Source: Euwallacea fornicatus | Lineage: Eukaryota; Arthropoda; Insecta; Coleoptera; Curculionidae | NCBI RefSeq assembly: GCF_040115645.1 | Contig: NC_089547.1 | Location: forward strand, 5,704,001 to 5,768,000 | Length of the DNA stretch: 64,000 bases | Direction of reading: 5' to 3' | Shown here: in pieces, positions 46,365 to 57,906 of the stretch | Numbering within the stretch: the stretch's first letter is position 1 | Layout of the letters: every line of letters starts with the position of its first letter | Position numbers and translations under genes: made by a program | The notes under the pieces: generated by a model | Told to the model about the DNA's origin: nothing | The model's input: the letters and a program-made list of their open reading frames with translations, nothing else | Database searches by the model: none

Positions 46365-48802
46365 TTTTGTGGTCTTGTGCACCACCAACAGGATTTTAAT
46401 ACATACGGTTTTCACGAGAGAGTATAGATGTACATAAATACTTCATTGTAATATTCCAAATTTAATCTTAATCTAATTACTTCCTATAAGTATTTTGAAA
46501 CTTTTTTCGTTGCTTTCATCGTCTCTGAATATTTCAGAGGAACACTCTTTGGTGTATGTAGTAGTTTTTTTCACTTATATTATTTACAAATAACTGTACT
46601 TTTTTAATTTTGATCAAATCGTTACTAGAACACTACAAGAGTTTTTATAAGAAACAAACAGGAAAAACATTCAATTTGGCACCACTTAAATTTTCCAATA
46701 ACTTCTTGACTTATTTTCGGTCATAGAATGTTCTTCCTAATTTCGGGATACCCTGTATGGAGTCATTAAAGGTTTACATGATACTTATAGTAATAATCAT
46801 ATCTATAAGTACTTACTACATATTTTTATTGTTTGTGTTTAGTTATGTCTTTTTTAAGACTTATTTTTTCAGCTTATATTCTAGTTTTTTAGAAAATTAT
46901 TAGTTTTTTTTTTTCGTTTATTTTAATGATATTTCCTCGTTAAATCTTATTACTACTCGTTTCTAATGAATCATAGGTCGTGGATACCAATTTTCCCCTA
47001 TTTAAACTATAATTCGTATTACCTATAATTATTTTATTTAATATGTATTTTACTCGCCTTGTAGTAAGAATGAAGCTCCAGGACTTCTTAAAGAATTTAC
47101 TTCTTCAATATTTATTTTCGAACTTAAATTCTCGTCCAGGGTAGACTTTTATATTAAATTCTTCGCGCTGGCAATAATGATGTTATCCATTAAATGGACA
47201 ATGTTGTATAGTATATTGTGTTGTACCAAAAATAAATATTTTTTTTGTTAAATGTAATTTTCTTTATTTTTTAGTATCTGCCGCCCCCGGGGATAATATT
47301 CATATTCACGTGACTCCCAGACTGTCCTCACGTAAGGATGTTGTTTTGTGATATGTGCTTTGAAAAAGTTATAGGTGCCGTGTTTCTAACAATTATTTAA
47401 CAGCTGTTCAACCTCATATTTAGTGTTTTCGCCTACTGATTCTCTTTTTTTTTTTTTTTAATTATTAATTCAAAGTTTAATGCGCACTAATAGCAAAGAA
47501 CTGCTTGTTTATATAATCTGAATAAATCCTTAAACATACACTAACTCAAATATACTTGGACATTTTGTGGCCAAACATGGTAGACATCTTCTTTATGTAT
47601 TAATTGATAATAAATGATTTAAATTTCATATTCAATTGCTAGGGCTAAAGTGACCTTGAACATTATCATCACTTATTTCTTTGGCGACATACGTAGGCAA
47701 TTAAACATCCACGAGGTAATATTGCTGTAATGGTTTTTCCTCGTTTAAAAAGAATCATAAAATTATGGAAAATAAATAAGAAATTTAAGAATGAATAGAT
47801 AATATAATGAGATAAAAATGGTCCAAAAACATTATCTATTGTAATGAAATTTGTACTGAGTATACGGGTATATACTGTCGTTTAAAAAAAATCCGTTCTA
47901 GTAAGCTTTGGAATTTATTTGACACTGCGTCCGTATGTCACGATGAGTTCTACGTAATCTCGAACTTAAACCGCTAAACCTAACCTCACTTTTAATTTTA
48001 ATCTTTCCTAGCGGTCAAGAAAAACTGAAACAGAAATAAATCTAATTAATATATATATTTTTTCACCCTATTATAACAAATGCTGAAAAAATAAGGTTGA
48101 ATTTCAAAGGCCCATTCTCCATTTCTGACTTATCCATTGCAAAAATAAGACTCGACCATAAAGGCTTTTTGTTCGAATGTAAATATCATTTTTAGCACTT
48201 AGAAAACTTTAACTGACCAACGCACAAGTCCATGGAGCCTCGAAAAATGCCAGTTTTAATAAAATCCGACAAATAATAAAGGTAAACGGAGTGATATTTA
48301 AGCGAAGTTAAATTCATTTGTTTATTCAAAATTATGTAGAACATATCAAAACATATAGGCTCATGTCAAATTAATCCAAAGCCTATTTTACTGTTTTTCT
48401 AACGCATTCTCTGTCATATCCATCTTATTACGTGCGTCGTATTAACTAAAAGAAAAATCTGGTCGTAAGTAATAGAAATTTTTAGATCGAACAGACATTT
48501 CTAACGTGTTCTTTTTATTTGTTCCAGGCATTGCTCACTCCTGGGTTAGCCTATGAAACGAGGAGAAGCGCAACCTATTTAACGCGTTGGAGAAAAAACA
48601 AATATAGCTGTTTTATATTTTTAATTTGTCTCAGTTACTTAAACACATTAATTGCTCATAAATCTGTACACAACTTGTAACATAGCTGACTTACTATTAA
48701 TTGATTGTAAATATGGTATTTATTATTTATTTTTAAATAAACGCTTATTTTGATAAAACTTAAATTTAATTTTACATTATAAGTATTATTACACAAAGAG
48801 TC
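46365..48802. other. Convergent 3' gap between TAB2 and SYF2
   Basis: Very AT-rich, with no coding gene. AATAAA at 47231-47236 could end TAB2, giving a 3' untranslated region of about 900 bp. An orphan transposon-end motif (ACCCTGTATGG) lies near 46750. TTTATT motifs near 48720 could serve as the minus-strand polyadenylation signal of SYF2. Confidence 0.4.
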
Positions 48803-49908
48803 TTAAACTGCTGTTCCTCGTTCCAAATTCTGTTTAATCTCTGCAGTGTGTTCCCCATAAAACCTCTCAAGTTTCTTGTTAAACTTCGCATTTCTTTCAT
48901 TAATATAATCAATATCTGCATCGTCATTATGCATCCTTCTTCTAGAATATTTATTTCTTTTGGAAATTTGGTCTTCAACACTCTTCACCAAGTTATCAAT
49001 AGCCTCAGATCTGTCTTCATGTAAGCCATGGACTATGGTGTTTGATCCTGCATAGAAGGCATCACCATACTTTTCTTTTTGCTCTTCGTATCTCTCCATA
49101 TCTTTAGGACCCATACCTTTTACTAGTCTAAAAATAACCAATAATTATGTTATATTTTACTGTATTGGTTGTCATAATTAAAAAACGCAACATTTTTTTA
49201 TCACAAGTAATACAAAATAAACCTATTAAATTACTACCTGTTATATTGTCTAAATGTTGCTGCTTCAAAATCTGAAAAGCCTTGATCTGGATTTTTCTTT
49301 TTTTTCTTTTTCTCCAGGCACTCAGCCTCCACTGCAGTTACGTTAAGCAGCTTTTTTCTGTCATAATCTTCACCTATAGATAGAATTACAATCATGCATG
49401 ATAAAGTTACTGATTAGAACTATCTGTGTTTTAATTACGGAACATTACAAACATACAAATTACAAAATTATGTAGACAGAGAAAGTGTATTATCAGTCTT
49501 AGGTAGCAACATAATGAATGATTCACCAAAAAGATTAATATTGATTGTCTAAAAGAAACCAAATCAGTTTGCAAGCTGAATGCTCTCATTCACAATTATT
49601 CTCATCTCCAATTAAACTCATTCGACTTAATTAAGATATAAGTTTTTACCATTCTGAGCAGCTTCCTCTCGTTCCTTCTGATCATTCAAAATCCATTCAG
49701 CTTTACGTTTTCTGGCTTCCCAATTCACAGGCAATTTGTTCCTGGAATCTTCAGCTACAACCTCCTGATGATTGTGAGCTCTGGCTTCGTTCCTCATGCG
49801 GTGCAACTCTCTTAAACGTTTCATTCTATCTGCTTGTTGCTCTACGAAGGATTTCTGAGGTCCATCTGAACTCATTTTCAACTTGTGGTCCACAACTGAT
49901 TGTTTCAA
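48803..49908 (-). CDS. Syf2: SYF2 pre-mRNA splicing factor
   Basis: Three minus-strand exons: 49650-49908, 49238-49373, 48803-49127, 239 residues, near the 243 of human SYF2. Conserved blocks are RELHRMRNEARAHNHQEVV, KLPVNWEARK, NPDQGFSDFEAATFRQYNR and the near-invariant C-terminus SRRRMHNDDADIDYINERN...AEIKQNLERGTAV. SYF2 is a subunit of the NineTeen/Prp19-related spliceosome complex in the nucleus and binds the catalytic core during activation. Start choice: the first ATG at 49908 is used here; an in-frame ATG at 49875 (MSSDGPQKS) is equally plausible, because the N-terminus is variable in the family. Confidence 0.95.
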
Positions 49909-50172
49909 GTAATAAGTTTTGGTTGTTGTAGGGTTTATTTCGAATTTTGTTAAAAAAAAAAAACAAATATTTATACTTACATCGATTAGTTAGTGATTCG
50001 CCAATAATTATTATGCTAAGGCTTGCGATATGTTTCGACCTTATGCATATAAGACTATACAGATTTATTTATTTTAAACCTTTTGGGAACCTATAATATG
50101 ATTCGGATTTGTTCCGATGACAGCCAGTCCATCAGATTGATCGAAAATCGGTTGACACTTTATGTTCGATAC
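49909..50172. other. SYF2 promoter side of the SYF2-ATE1 gap
   Basis: The first 260 bp of the 1.1-kb gap between the divergent SYF2 and ATE1 genes. No TATA box was recognised; the promoter of SYF2 should lie here. Confidence 0.35.
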
Positions 50173-50625
50173 TGTAGCGGAGCCAGCAGCGCGTCAGGTT
50201 GACAGTGCGACGTGCCCCAGGGCGATCTTTCGATCTCTAGGGTGTTCGGAAAGCCGGCGGGAAAATTTTCCCACAGAACAGGGATATAAAAAGACCGTAG
50301 TCAGCCACCAAGGGAGTTCACTCTCTCTTCTCTCGTCACGGTGAAACCTGGTTTCGACCACTTAGCTCCCACAATCACTTGGTGGACATACTCAATCAAT
50401 TCAAAATCAAATATAAGTTCTCTTAGTTTATTGTATAATAGTTTAATATACATATTTACAAATATCTAAAAACTACTCTACATCCTAAGAGAGGTCGGAC
50501 AGCGAAAACACTTCGCCCCCATCTCCGACAATACGAACAAATGTCAATCAACAATATATATAGGGCAAGAGTGAGAGACTGTCAGACGCTTTTGAACGCA
50601 AGAGAAAAACAGATATCGTTCTACA
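50173..50625 (+). mobile_element. Possible solo LTR of a Gypsy-type retrotransposon
   Basis: A GC-richer block stands out from AT-rich surroundings. It starts TGTAGCGGAGCC and ends CTACA, giving the TG...CA inverted ends of an LTR. TATAAAAAG at 50284-50292 could be its promoter, followed by CTCTCTCTTCTC. At 453 bp the length is reasonable. No internal retroviral-type genes, primer-binding site or convincing target duplication were found, so this is a suggestion. It could also be an ordinary promoter of the divergent SYF2-ATE1 pair. Confidence 0.35.
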
Positions 50626-51022
50626 ACATATCCATGTCATTTTTGTTCTTTTATATACTTGACGCAGAAGCAGAACTAGACATTAAAACCAGCTGATTTG
50701 ATAATTGTGCTTTGCCATTACTAATATATTCCATTCTCTTTTTCTTCGAATCCGTTATCTCTTGTTGATAACAAACAATTATAAATCTAAGTTCTTCATT
50801 AAAATACTCATTTAATTTGTAGCGTATTGTGATTTAAATTGTTCATTTAATTTTCAAAAATCAATATCGCTTGTCCAAAATTTTCTATCTATCAAATTTA
50901 AAGAACCATTCAATGTACCTTTCCTGAAATTTCACAATTCGCAGTCGTAACAAACTGCTGAAATACTTAATATATTATTCTAATAATAATAAGCCATCAA
51001 GGCCGGAGATTAAATCTCAAAC

Positions 51023-53861
51023 ATGAGTGTAGATTTAAGCAAATTCAGCATTGCCCAATGGTATGCTGAGAGAGAACGTCATAGATGCGGTTATTGCAAA
51101 AACCCTAGTGGAAGTATTTCATATGGTAGGTAAACAATTACATTGGTGACGAATCTTATAAGTGTAGAACCCAATTTCAATAACACAAAACTAATCCTAA
51201 ACGTCCATCATATATATAATTCCTTGTGTAGGGATGTATACAGAAGAACTGACAGTACAAGATTATAAAGATTTAATTGATCGTGGATGGAGGCGAAGCG
51301 GAAAGTACTGCTACAAACCTATTATGAACAAAACTTGCTGTCCTCAGTACACTATCAGGTAGATACAAATTGATTATCCTTTAGATACAAATCTTTTGAG
51401 TTATAACAAAATTTCATCTTATTTAAGGTGTGATGCTACCAACTTCAAATTAAACAACTCCCATAAGAGAATTATTAAGAAATTTAATAAGTTTTTAAAT
51501 AGTGGTATTTTCACTAAAAACAATGTCCAAAACACTGAAGATGATAATACAGAATCCCTATTAGTTCCTGGTAAATTATTGTACAAAATAATTATAAAAC
51601 ATTCCTTGATTGCAAATACTTTTAGGATATGATAAGCAAAGCAGTATTAAGTTAGACAGGTCAGTAACTGCTGAAAATTGTAGTTTGTCAGCTGACTCAG
51701 ACCCTAAGTTGAGTACTACTGATTCTTATCCAATGCAAACATCAAAAAAATCTGCTGTTGTTGCCACAGAGACGAAGCAGGAAAATAGTAGTAAGCTTTA
51801 AAATTTAGTTGACAACATCTTAAGGCAAAATTTGTAGGCAATGTTTTGAGTGCTTCAAAATCAATTAAGAAACAATTCAAAAAAGGCAGTGGTGCTGATC
51901 CAAATAAGCTTCCACCTAAAAAAGCAAAATTAATGCGTTTGGAAAAGAAAAAAGAAAAACTTCTACAAAAGGGACTAGAGCTCCAACCATATACCACTAA
52001 TAATGCCAATAATAAAGTAAAGACACTGAAAGAGTTTTTGGAAGAAATTCCTTGCAGTACAAAGCATAAAATAAAGGTGTGAATATTATAAGAAAATTCT
52101 AAAAACTTGGCATTAAGAAATGATGTAAATAAATAGTTATTCTTTTTCTGCAGCCAGAACTAATATGCCCAACAAATTGCAAGGATAAATGGGATGGTGT
52201 GAAAAATACTGAATATGAATTATATGCAAAATACCAAAAAATTGTCCATAATGATTTACCTGAAAATTTGAGTTTCAGTAGGTTCACCAGGTTTTTAGTT
52301 TCATCTCCTCTCAAGGTACTAAATGTGTTTGAAAAGTAGTTAGGTGACTTAGTCATTTAGTAGACATTGCCCAAAACTGGCTAGAACATCAAGCAAGCAG
52401 AGCGAAAGAATAACTATTTACGTACTGTAATCAGTGCATAATTTGAATAGTATTTACTATTTAAGGAACTGCATATTTTCAATGTCTTGCTGACAAGTCA
52501 ACAAAAGTGTCTCTTTACAGATAAAATTAGAACAGCTGAATAAATCCCATGATACTTTCTCTGAAAGTGCAGAACTCTATAAGAAATACCAAACGACTAT
52601 TCATAATGAGCCTGCCTCAGAATGTGGACCGAATGAATTTTATTATTTTCTAGTCAGTACACCGCTAAAGGTATTTCTCTAGTCTGACTTTAGGTGTTGT
52701 TGCTTGCTTGGTGTTTTGTTTTAACTATCGGGATATATGACGTCGTTAATTTACCCATAGCACAAGAAAAAAATCGTACCCCATCTACTAGGACCTTTTT
52801 GCTGCGTCTCAAATAAATATTTAAATAAAAACAGTGAGATTTTGCAAACAGAGCCGACCTATAACCAAGAACAATTACGATAAAACTGCTAATAGCTGTA
52901 AAAACAATCTGAGAAACATCGGGCCTATGTTGACTGTTAAACAACAGTAAAAAATTAGTATAAACATACTGAAAAATTTAGTTGAGATGCAGTGAAATTG
53001 ACAGGATAATTAGACCGGGTTTAGCGAGTTCGAAATCGAATTGACGAAATTTAACAGGATCGGATCCGATCTTCGACGTGTTCAAGTTAATTAAACTCAT
53101 ACTTATAAAGAGGTATAAATACATAATAGTTTTTGAGCCTAAATTTTATACACTTTTACTGCAAGCTGTAAACTGTACAGTAATGAAACTTGCCTAAGGC
53201 CGAACCGTTTCCAAATGGAGTTGATGGACCTGGATATGGATCATTTCACCAGCAGTACTGGCTCGATGATAAGCTCATAGCAGTGGGGGTTATCGACATT
53301 TTGCCTGGATGTGTCAGTTCAGTATACTTTTTCTACGATCCAGATTATCGAGTTTTGACGTTGGGAACCTACGGATCGCTCAGGTACTTAAAAGATACGA
53401 TCACTTTCATGTAATAATAATTGGAACGAAATTACCTTACTTCTTTCAACATTTCTTTGCATAGGGAAATTCAGCTGGTGCAAGATTTGCAACCAAAGAT
53501 CCCGGACTTAAAATACTACTACATGGGATTTTACATCCATTCCTGTCCCAAAATGCGATACAAAGGGAAGTTGCACTCCTCGGTCCTATTATGCCCAGAA
53601 ACCTACTGCTGGTTCCCCATAGAGAAATGTTTAGACAAACTGGATGCGAATAAATACAGCAGATTAAACGACGACATTGATGCTTTAGATGGCAATAAAT
53701 GCGATTCCACGGACGTGGATCACATAAAAGTAGTGCAGGATTACAAATTGATGTACGCCAAGGATTTTGTGAGATTATTTGATGGAGATAGAGCTCAATT
53801 TGTGAATATTTCGGATTTAGTTGGAAAGAAGTCTCTTCATAATATAGTATTTTGGCTCTAA
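51023..53861 (+). CDS. Ate1: Arginyl-tRNA--protein transferase ATE1 with two alternative exons
   Basis: Exons: 51023-51125, 51232-51358, 51428-51570, 51626-51790, 51838-52076, then either 6a 52154-52315 or 6b 52521-52670, then 53199-53383 and 53465-53861. Products are 506 (6a) or 502 (6b) residues. The N-terminal HRCGYCKNPSG and TCCPQYTIRC hold the conserved cysteines (CGYC, CCPQ). GYGSFHQQYWLDDKLIAVGV and YYYMGFYIHSCPKMRYKG are catalytic-domain hallmarks. ATE1 transfers arginine from Arg-tRNA to acidic N-termini, making N-degrons. Exons 6a and 6b are homologous (YxKYQ..IHN, FxxFLVS(S/T)PLK) and both start and end in phase 0, as in mammalian ATE1, where two similar exons are mutually exclusive. 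The last exon is copied at 57076-57456. The gene is followed closely by convergent PPIL4. Confidence 0.95.
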
Positions 53862-54286
53862 TGTTTTTGCCTTGTACAAGTCGTGACATAGTATTGTGTT
53901 AGTGCCCTTTAAAGTATATGTATATAGGTACCCATTTCGGTAGTAATTGATATTTGTGAAAAAGTTTATTGATTTATAACGTTGTTTGAAAATGTTTTTG
54001 TTTTCTTTTATCTAATTAAAAGCATAATACCTGCAATTTTGTGTTAGTTCGTTGGTATACTTAATCTAAGAGTAAATAATTTTCAGCGAATTATATGTAA
54101 CTTTAATTATAAAATGTGAGCAAGTTCTATTTCCTGCCCCTATCCTTGAATATATTAAAAATCCGAAAAAGTTGTTTATGCCTGTTTATGTATGTTGTAG
54201 CAAAACACTTGTACCTCTATTCGGAGCGTTCGACTCAAAATAAATATAACAAAAACTTCCATTTACAAAGATTTATTTACAAACAT

Positions 54287-55657
54287 CTAATTCAAGTGAG
54301 AATAGTGATGATGCCCGACGAAACGTGAAGGGAAAGAAGAGAACTGAGAAGAATGGTTAGGAGTCCACCTCACTTTTGACACACTTTGGCTGAAATCTAC
54401 ATGGATTCTTCGGTCATCAATAAGCACATTTGCCATCTTGAAAAATGCATCTTCACAAGATTTCTGTTCTTCAAACTCTATGAAAGCATACTGCAGAGAA
54501 TCTCCTGTTTTTCTATCCCTGATGACTTCACAGGATTTTATTTTGCCAAAGCGACTGAAAATTATTTCCAAGTCATCATCTGTGGTTACAGGATTCAGTT
54601 TGCAAACAAAAAGGACATTTTCTGGCGGAGCTATATCAGCATCAGGAATATCTCCCACCATTTCTAAGATGGTGGCTCTTGCTTTAGCTTCTCTTTCTGC
54701 CTGCATTTCAAGGACTTCATGATTCGTTTTTCCTGATAGGCAAAAATTGAAAGAATATGTATATATAAATCTCAAAATAGTTTCAACAAATATATCACAA
54801 TAAAGATAAAAAAACATTAATACATTTACTCACAACTGTGATTTTACAGGCAGTCATATGTATAAAGACAAAACTGCGTATATTTTTTTTTATCAAACTG
54901 CTTTTGCTCTTAACTTTTTTTAATTAATTCAACTATATAACAAAGAAGCAAAACAAAAGAAAGAAATATTTGTGTATGGGTTAAAAGCATCTTACCAGAA
55001 ATTTCATCAATTTCTTCATCGTGGGCAATCCTCCCTCCAGCCAATTTTTCAGCACTAGGGGAAGGTGACCTCCTTCGTATCCTAAATCCCTTGGGATCTG
55101 GGTACAAATCATCCAAGATTACAGTATGTGTGATACGAACATCCTGGTATGGCCTGTCATCTTTGTCACAGATTACTTCATTAATCATTTCAAGGACCTC
55201 AAATCCCTCTACAACTTCTCCAAACACACAGTGTTTCTCATCCAAGTAAGTGAGGTCTTCACCCAAGGTAAGAAAGAACTGGGAACCGATCATGTTGCCT
55301 TCACCACCTACAAAAGATATTAGCCCTGAACGCGTGTGTTTAATACGGGGCTCATTTTCGGCTTCAAAGAACCTTGAAAATATCAAAAATTTTATGGTGA
55401 AATGTTAAAATTAAATCAAGAACAAATTACCTTTTTGTTGGTCCATCGATTATTCCAAAAATAGACTCGCCTCCAGATCGACTGCCAGTAGGATCTCCAG
55501 TTTGGGCAATGAAACCCCTACTAATTGTGTGGAAAAGGTTGTAATTATAGTATTTTAGTTTACATAGCTTTAAGAAGTTTAAACAAGCCCTAGGACGCTT
55601 GGAAAGATATAAATCTACTGTTATGCTACCTAAGGTAGACTCTATAACTACCGACAT
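54287..55657 (-). CDS. PPIL4: PPIL4 copy A: truncated cyclophilin-RRM protein
   Basis: Three minus-strand exons: 55431-55657, 54996-55372, 54287-54732, 349 residues. The cyclophilin-like domain (MSVVIESTLGSITVDLY, residues 1-160) and the RNA-recognition motif (NVLFVCKLNP, YAFIEFEEQ) are intact and nearly identical to copy B. The reading then departs after SVSKVRW: the Lys/Arg/Ser-rich tail of about 245 residues in copy B is replaced by 25 unrelated residues and a stop. The DNA of this new tail includes a 66-bp inverted piece of the original tail. Exons 1 and 2 keep all splice sites, so a protein could be made. Loss of the RS-type tail should alter spliceosome association. Confidence 0.85.
54291..54356 (+). 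pseudogene. Inverted 66-bp fragment of the PPIL4 C-terminus
   Basis: On the plus strand this reads SENSDDARRNVKGKKRTEKNG. It corresponds to SEDSHDAGRNVKEKKRTKKNG, which ends copy B on the minus strand at 57917-57982. The same DNA therefore lies in opposite orientation in the two copies. It marks an inversion that accompanied deletion of about 0.7 kb of the tail-coding exon. Confidence 0.9.
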
Positions 55658-56133
55658 TGTTGATTTTTCTTTATATATTTGGGTTGTGAAATTTGTCGCT
55701 TTAATTTAATTATTAATTAAAAACTTTAACAGGGATATTACAAAAATAAACCAGTCGCAACCAGACTAACCTCAAAAGTCATCGAGAGATCATGCCTTGT
55801 TGCCTTCTAATCTACATACGAAAAAACATTTATTCCTCCGAATTTTACGTTTTAAATAATGAAGTGGCAACGTTGTATAGATGTTAATATTATTAAAGTT
55901 TTAAATTTGTTCAAGCTTAATTTGAACGGATGTAGTAATGGCCATTATATTTACTAGTTTTATTCATATTAACGTATGATCAATAATTGTTATAGACTGA
56001 TACATTAATTAAATTATCGACTGTCAGCTATTTTCACTGAGTACTAATGCACTATTGGCAGACAAGACGATATGACAGATGCGAATTCTATTACTAACTT
56101 CATAGTGTTGAGCTTTTATTTTTGTTTGTGAAA
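55658..56133. promoter_or_regulatory. Divergent promoter region, PPIL4-A / insomniac-A
   Basis: 476 bp between two head-to-head initiators. By eye it is identical to 59945-60420 except for one base near the KCTD start. Regulatory DNA is therefore duplicated along with both genes. No TATA box is obvious. Confidence 0.55.
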
Positions 56134-57456
56134 ATGGCTGAAAATGTTGAGAAACCAGGTAGTCCCATGGAAAATAATTGTTCCATTAAAAATGGAAATA
56201 AACAGTGGGTGAAATTGAACGTTGGTGGAACATATTTTTTAACCACTAAAACCACGTTAGCTAGACACCCGAATTCATTTTTACACAGGTTAGTTCAAGA
56301 AGACAGTGATTTAGACACAGATAAGGTAAGTTCATTTTCCAAGACAAATGGAAAATTTCCCCTGTCTTTGAAAAATTTGTCTGTGTTTATTTAGAAAATG
56401 TTTACTACACGAGTTCATTGTTTATATTTATGGTCACTAAGGGTCCTTGGAGTTTTCAACAAATATACTACTCACCCATAAATAAAGAATGGTCAAAAAC
56501 AGACATTTATAGGAACCTGGTAAATTATTTTGAAAAACCTACATACATGTTAATTTCATTTCTGAAAAGATAATTATCGTTGCATATTTTTTACATGTGA
56601 GGAATTAAAATCCCATAAATGTTTTTGATTTTGTTGTGTTTGGTCACTCTGTATATGGTGTGCAAATTTTAAGAAACATATACATTGAATTGAAATCTTT
56701 TTCTGTTTCACTACATGTTTCATGCAGTATTTCCATATTTAAGGATGAAACTGGTGCATACCTTATTGACAGAGATCCAAACTACTTTTCGCCCATCTTA
56801 AACTACCTTAGGCAAGGTAAGTTAGTGATAAACAAAGATTTAGCTCAAGAAGGTATCTTAGAAGACGCAGAATTCTATAATATAGCAGAATTAGTAACTT
56901 TAGTCAAGGATTGAATAGGGCTAAGAGATAATGTGTGTGGTAGAACTGGAAGGAAGCATGTGCACAGGGTATTAAAATATCATGAAGATGAGTTAACACA
57001 GGTAAAAGTTTTTTTCAATTTTTATTAAATAAATTTACTCATTTTTTTGAGGAATTTCAGATGGTCTCAACAATGCAAGATTTGCAATCAAAGATTCCAG
57101 ACTTAAAATACTACTACATGGGATTTTACATCCATACCTGTCCCAAAATGTGTTACAAAGGAAAGTTGCACACCTCGGTCCTATTATGCCCAGAAACCTA
57201 TTGCTGGTTCCCCATAGAGAAATGTTTAGACAAACTGGATGCGAATAAATACAGTAGATTAAACGACGACATTGATGCTTTAGATGGAAATAAATGCGAT
57301 TCCACGGACGTGGATCACATAAAAGTAGTGCAGGATTACAAATTGATGTACGCCAAGGATTTTGTAATATTATTTAATGGAGATAGAGCTCAATTTGTGA
57401 ATATTTCGGATTTAGTTGGAAAGAAGTCTCTTCATAATATAGTATTTTGGCTCTAA
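56134..57456 (+). pseudogene. KCTD(insomniac)-ATE1 chimeric gene, interrupted by TGA
   Basis: Exons 56134-56325 and 56744-57001 copy insomniac exons 1 and 2. The third exon (57061-57456) starts MVSTM as in insomniac and then continues in frame into the ATE1 C-terminal domain (QDLQSKIPDLKYYYMGFYIH...VFWL, stop). All acceptors and donors are intact. In exon 2 the CGA codon of VKDRIG is TGA (56912-56914), so the product would end within or just after the BTB domain. Other changes from copy B, such as AQEG for AEEG and CGRTGRKHVHRVLKY for CGRGGKKHVYRVLQC, depart from family residues. The ATE1 part alone is an open frame but has drifted (HTCPKMCYKG for HSCPKMRYKG). Most likely a decaying chimera; a BTB-only protein is possible. 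Confidence 0.85.
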
Positions 57457-57906
57457 TGTTTTTGCCTTGTACAAGTCGTGACATAGTATTGTGTTAGTGC
57501 CCTTTAAAGTATATGTATATAGGTACCCATTTCGGTAGTAATTGATATTTGTGAAAAAGTTTATTGATTTATAACGTTGTTTGAAAATGTTTGTTTTCTT
57601 TTATTTAATTAAAAGCATAATATCTGCAATTTTGTGTTAGTTCGTTGGTATACTTAATCTAAGAGTAAATAATTTTCAGCGAATTATATGTAACTTTAAT
57701 TATAAAATGTGAGCAAGTTCTATTTCCTGCCCCTATCCTTGAATATATTAAAAATCCGAAAAAGTTGTTTATGCCTGTTTATGTATGTTGTAGCAAAACA
57801 CTTGTACCTCTATTCGGAGCGTTCGACTCAAAATAAATATAGCAAAAACTTCCATTTACAAAGATTTATTTACATACAGACATTTATTATTAATTAAAAT
57901 TAACAG

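Larger units (their letters stand above)
53479..57075. repeat. Left unit of a tandem segmental duplication
   Basis: This unit runs from inside the last ATE1 exon to the first 15 bases of the last KCTD exon and is repeated directly at 57076-61361. It is 691 bp shorter than the right unit, mostly because the PPIL4 tail is deleted. The junction at 57075/57076 joins ...ACAATG of the KCTD exon to CAAGATTTG of ATE1, with TG shared at the breakpoints. Confidence 0.95.

Noticed and set aside
54386..54722. Plus-strand frames of about 94 codons opposite PPIL4 (also at 58514-59008)
   Set aside because: Antisense shadows of the RNA-recognition-motif exon, repeated only because the exon is duplicated.
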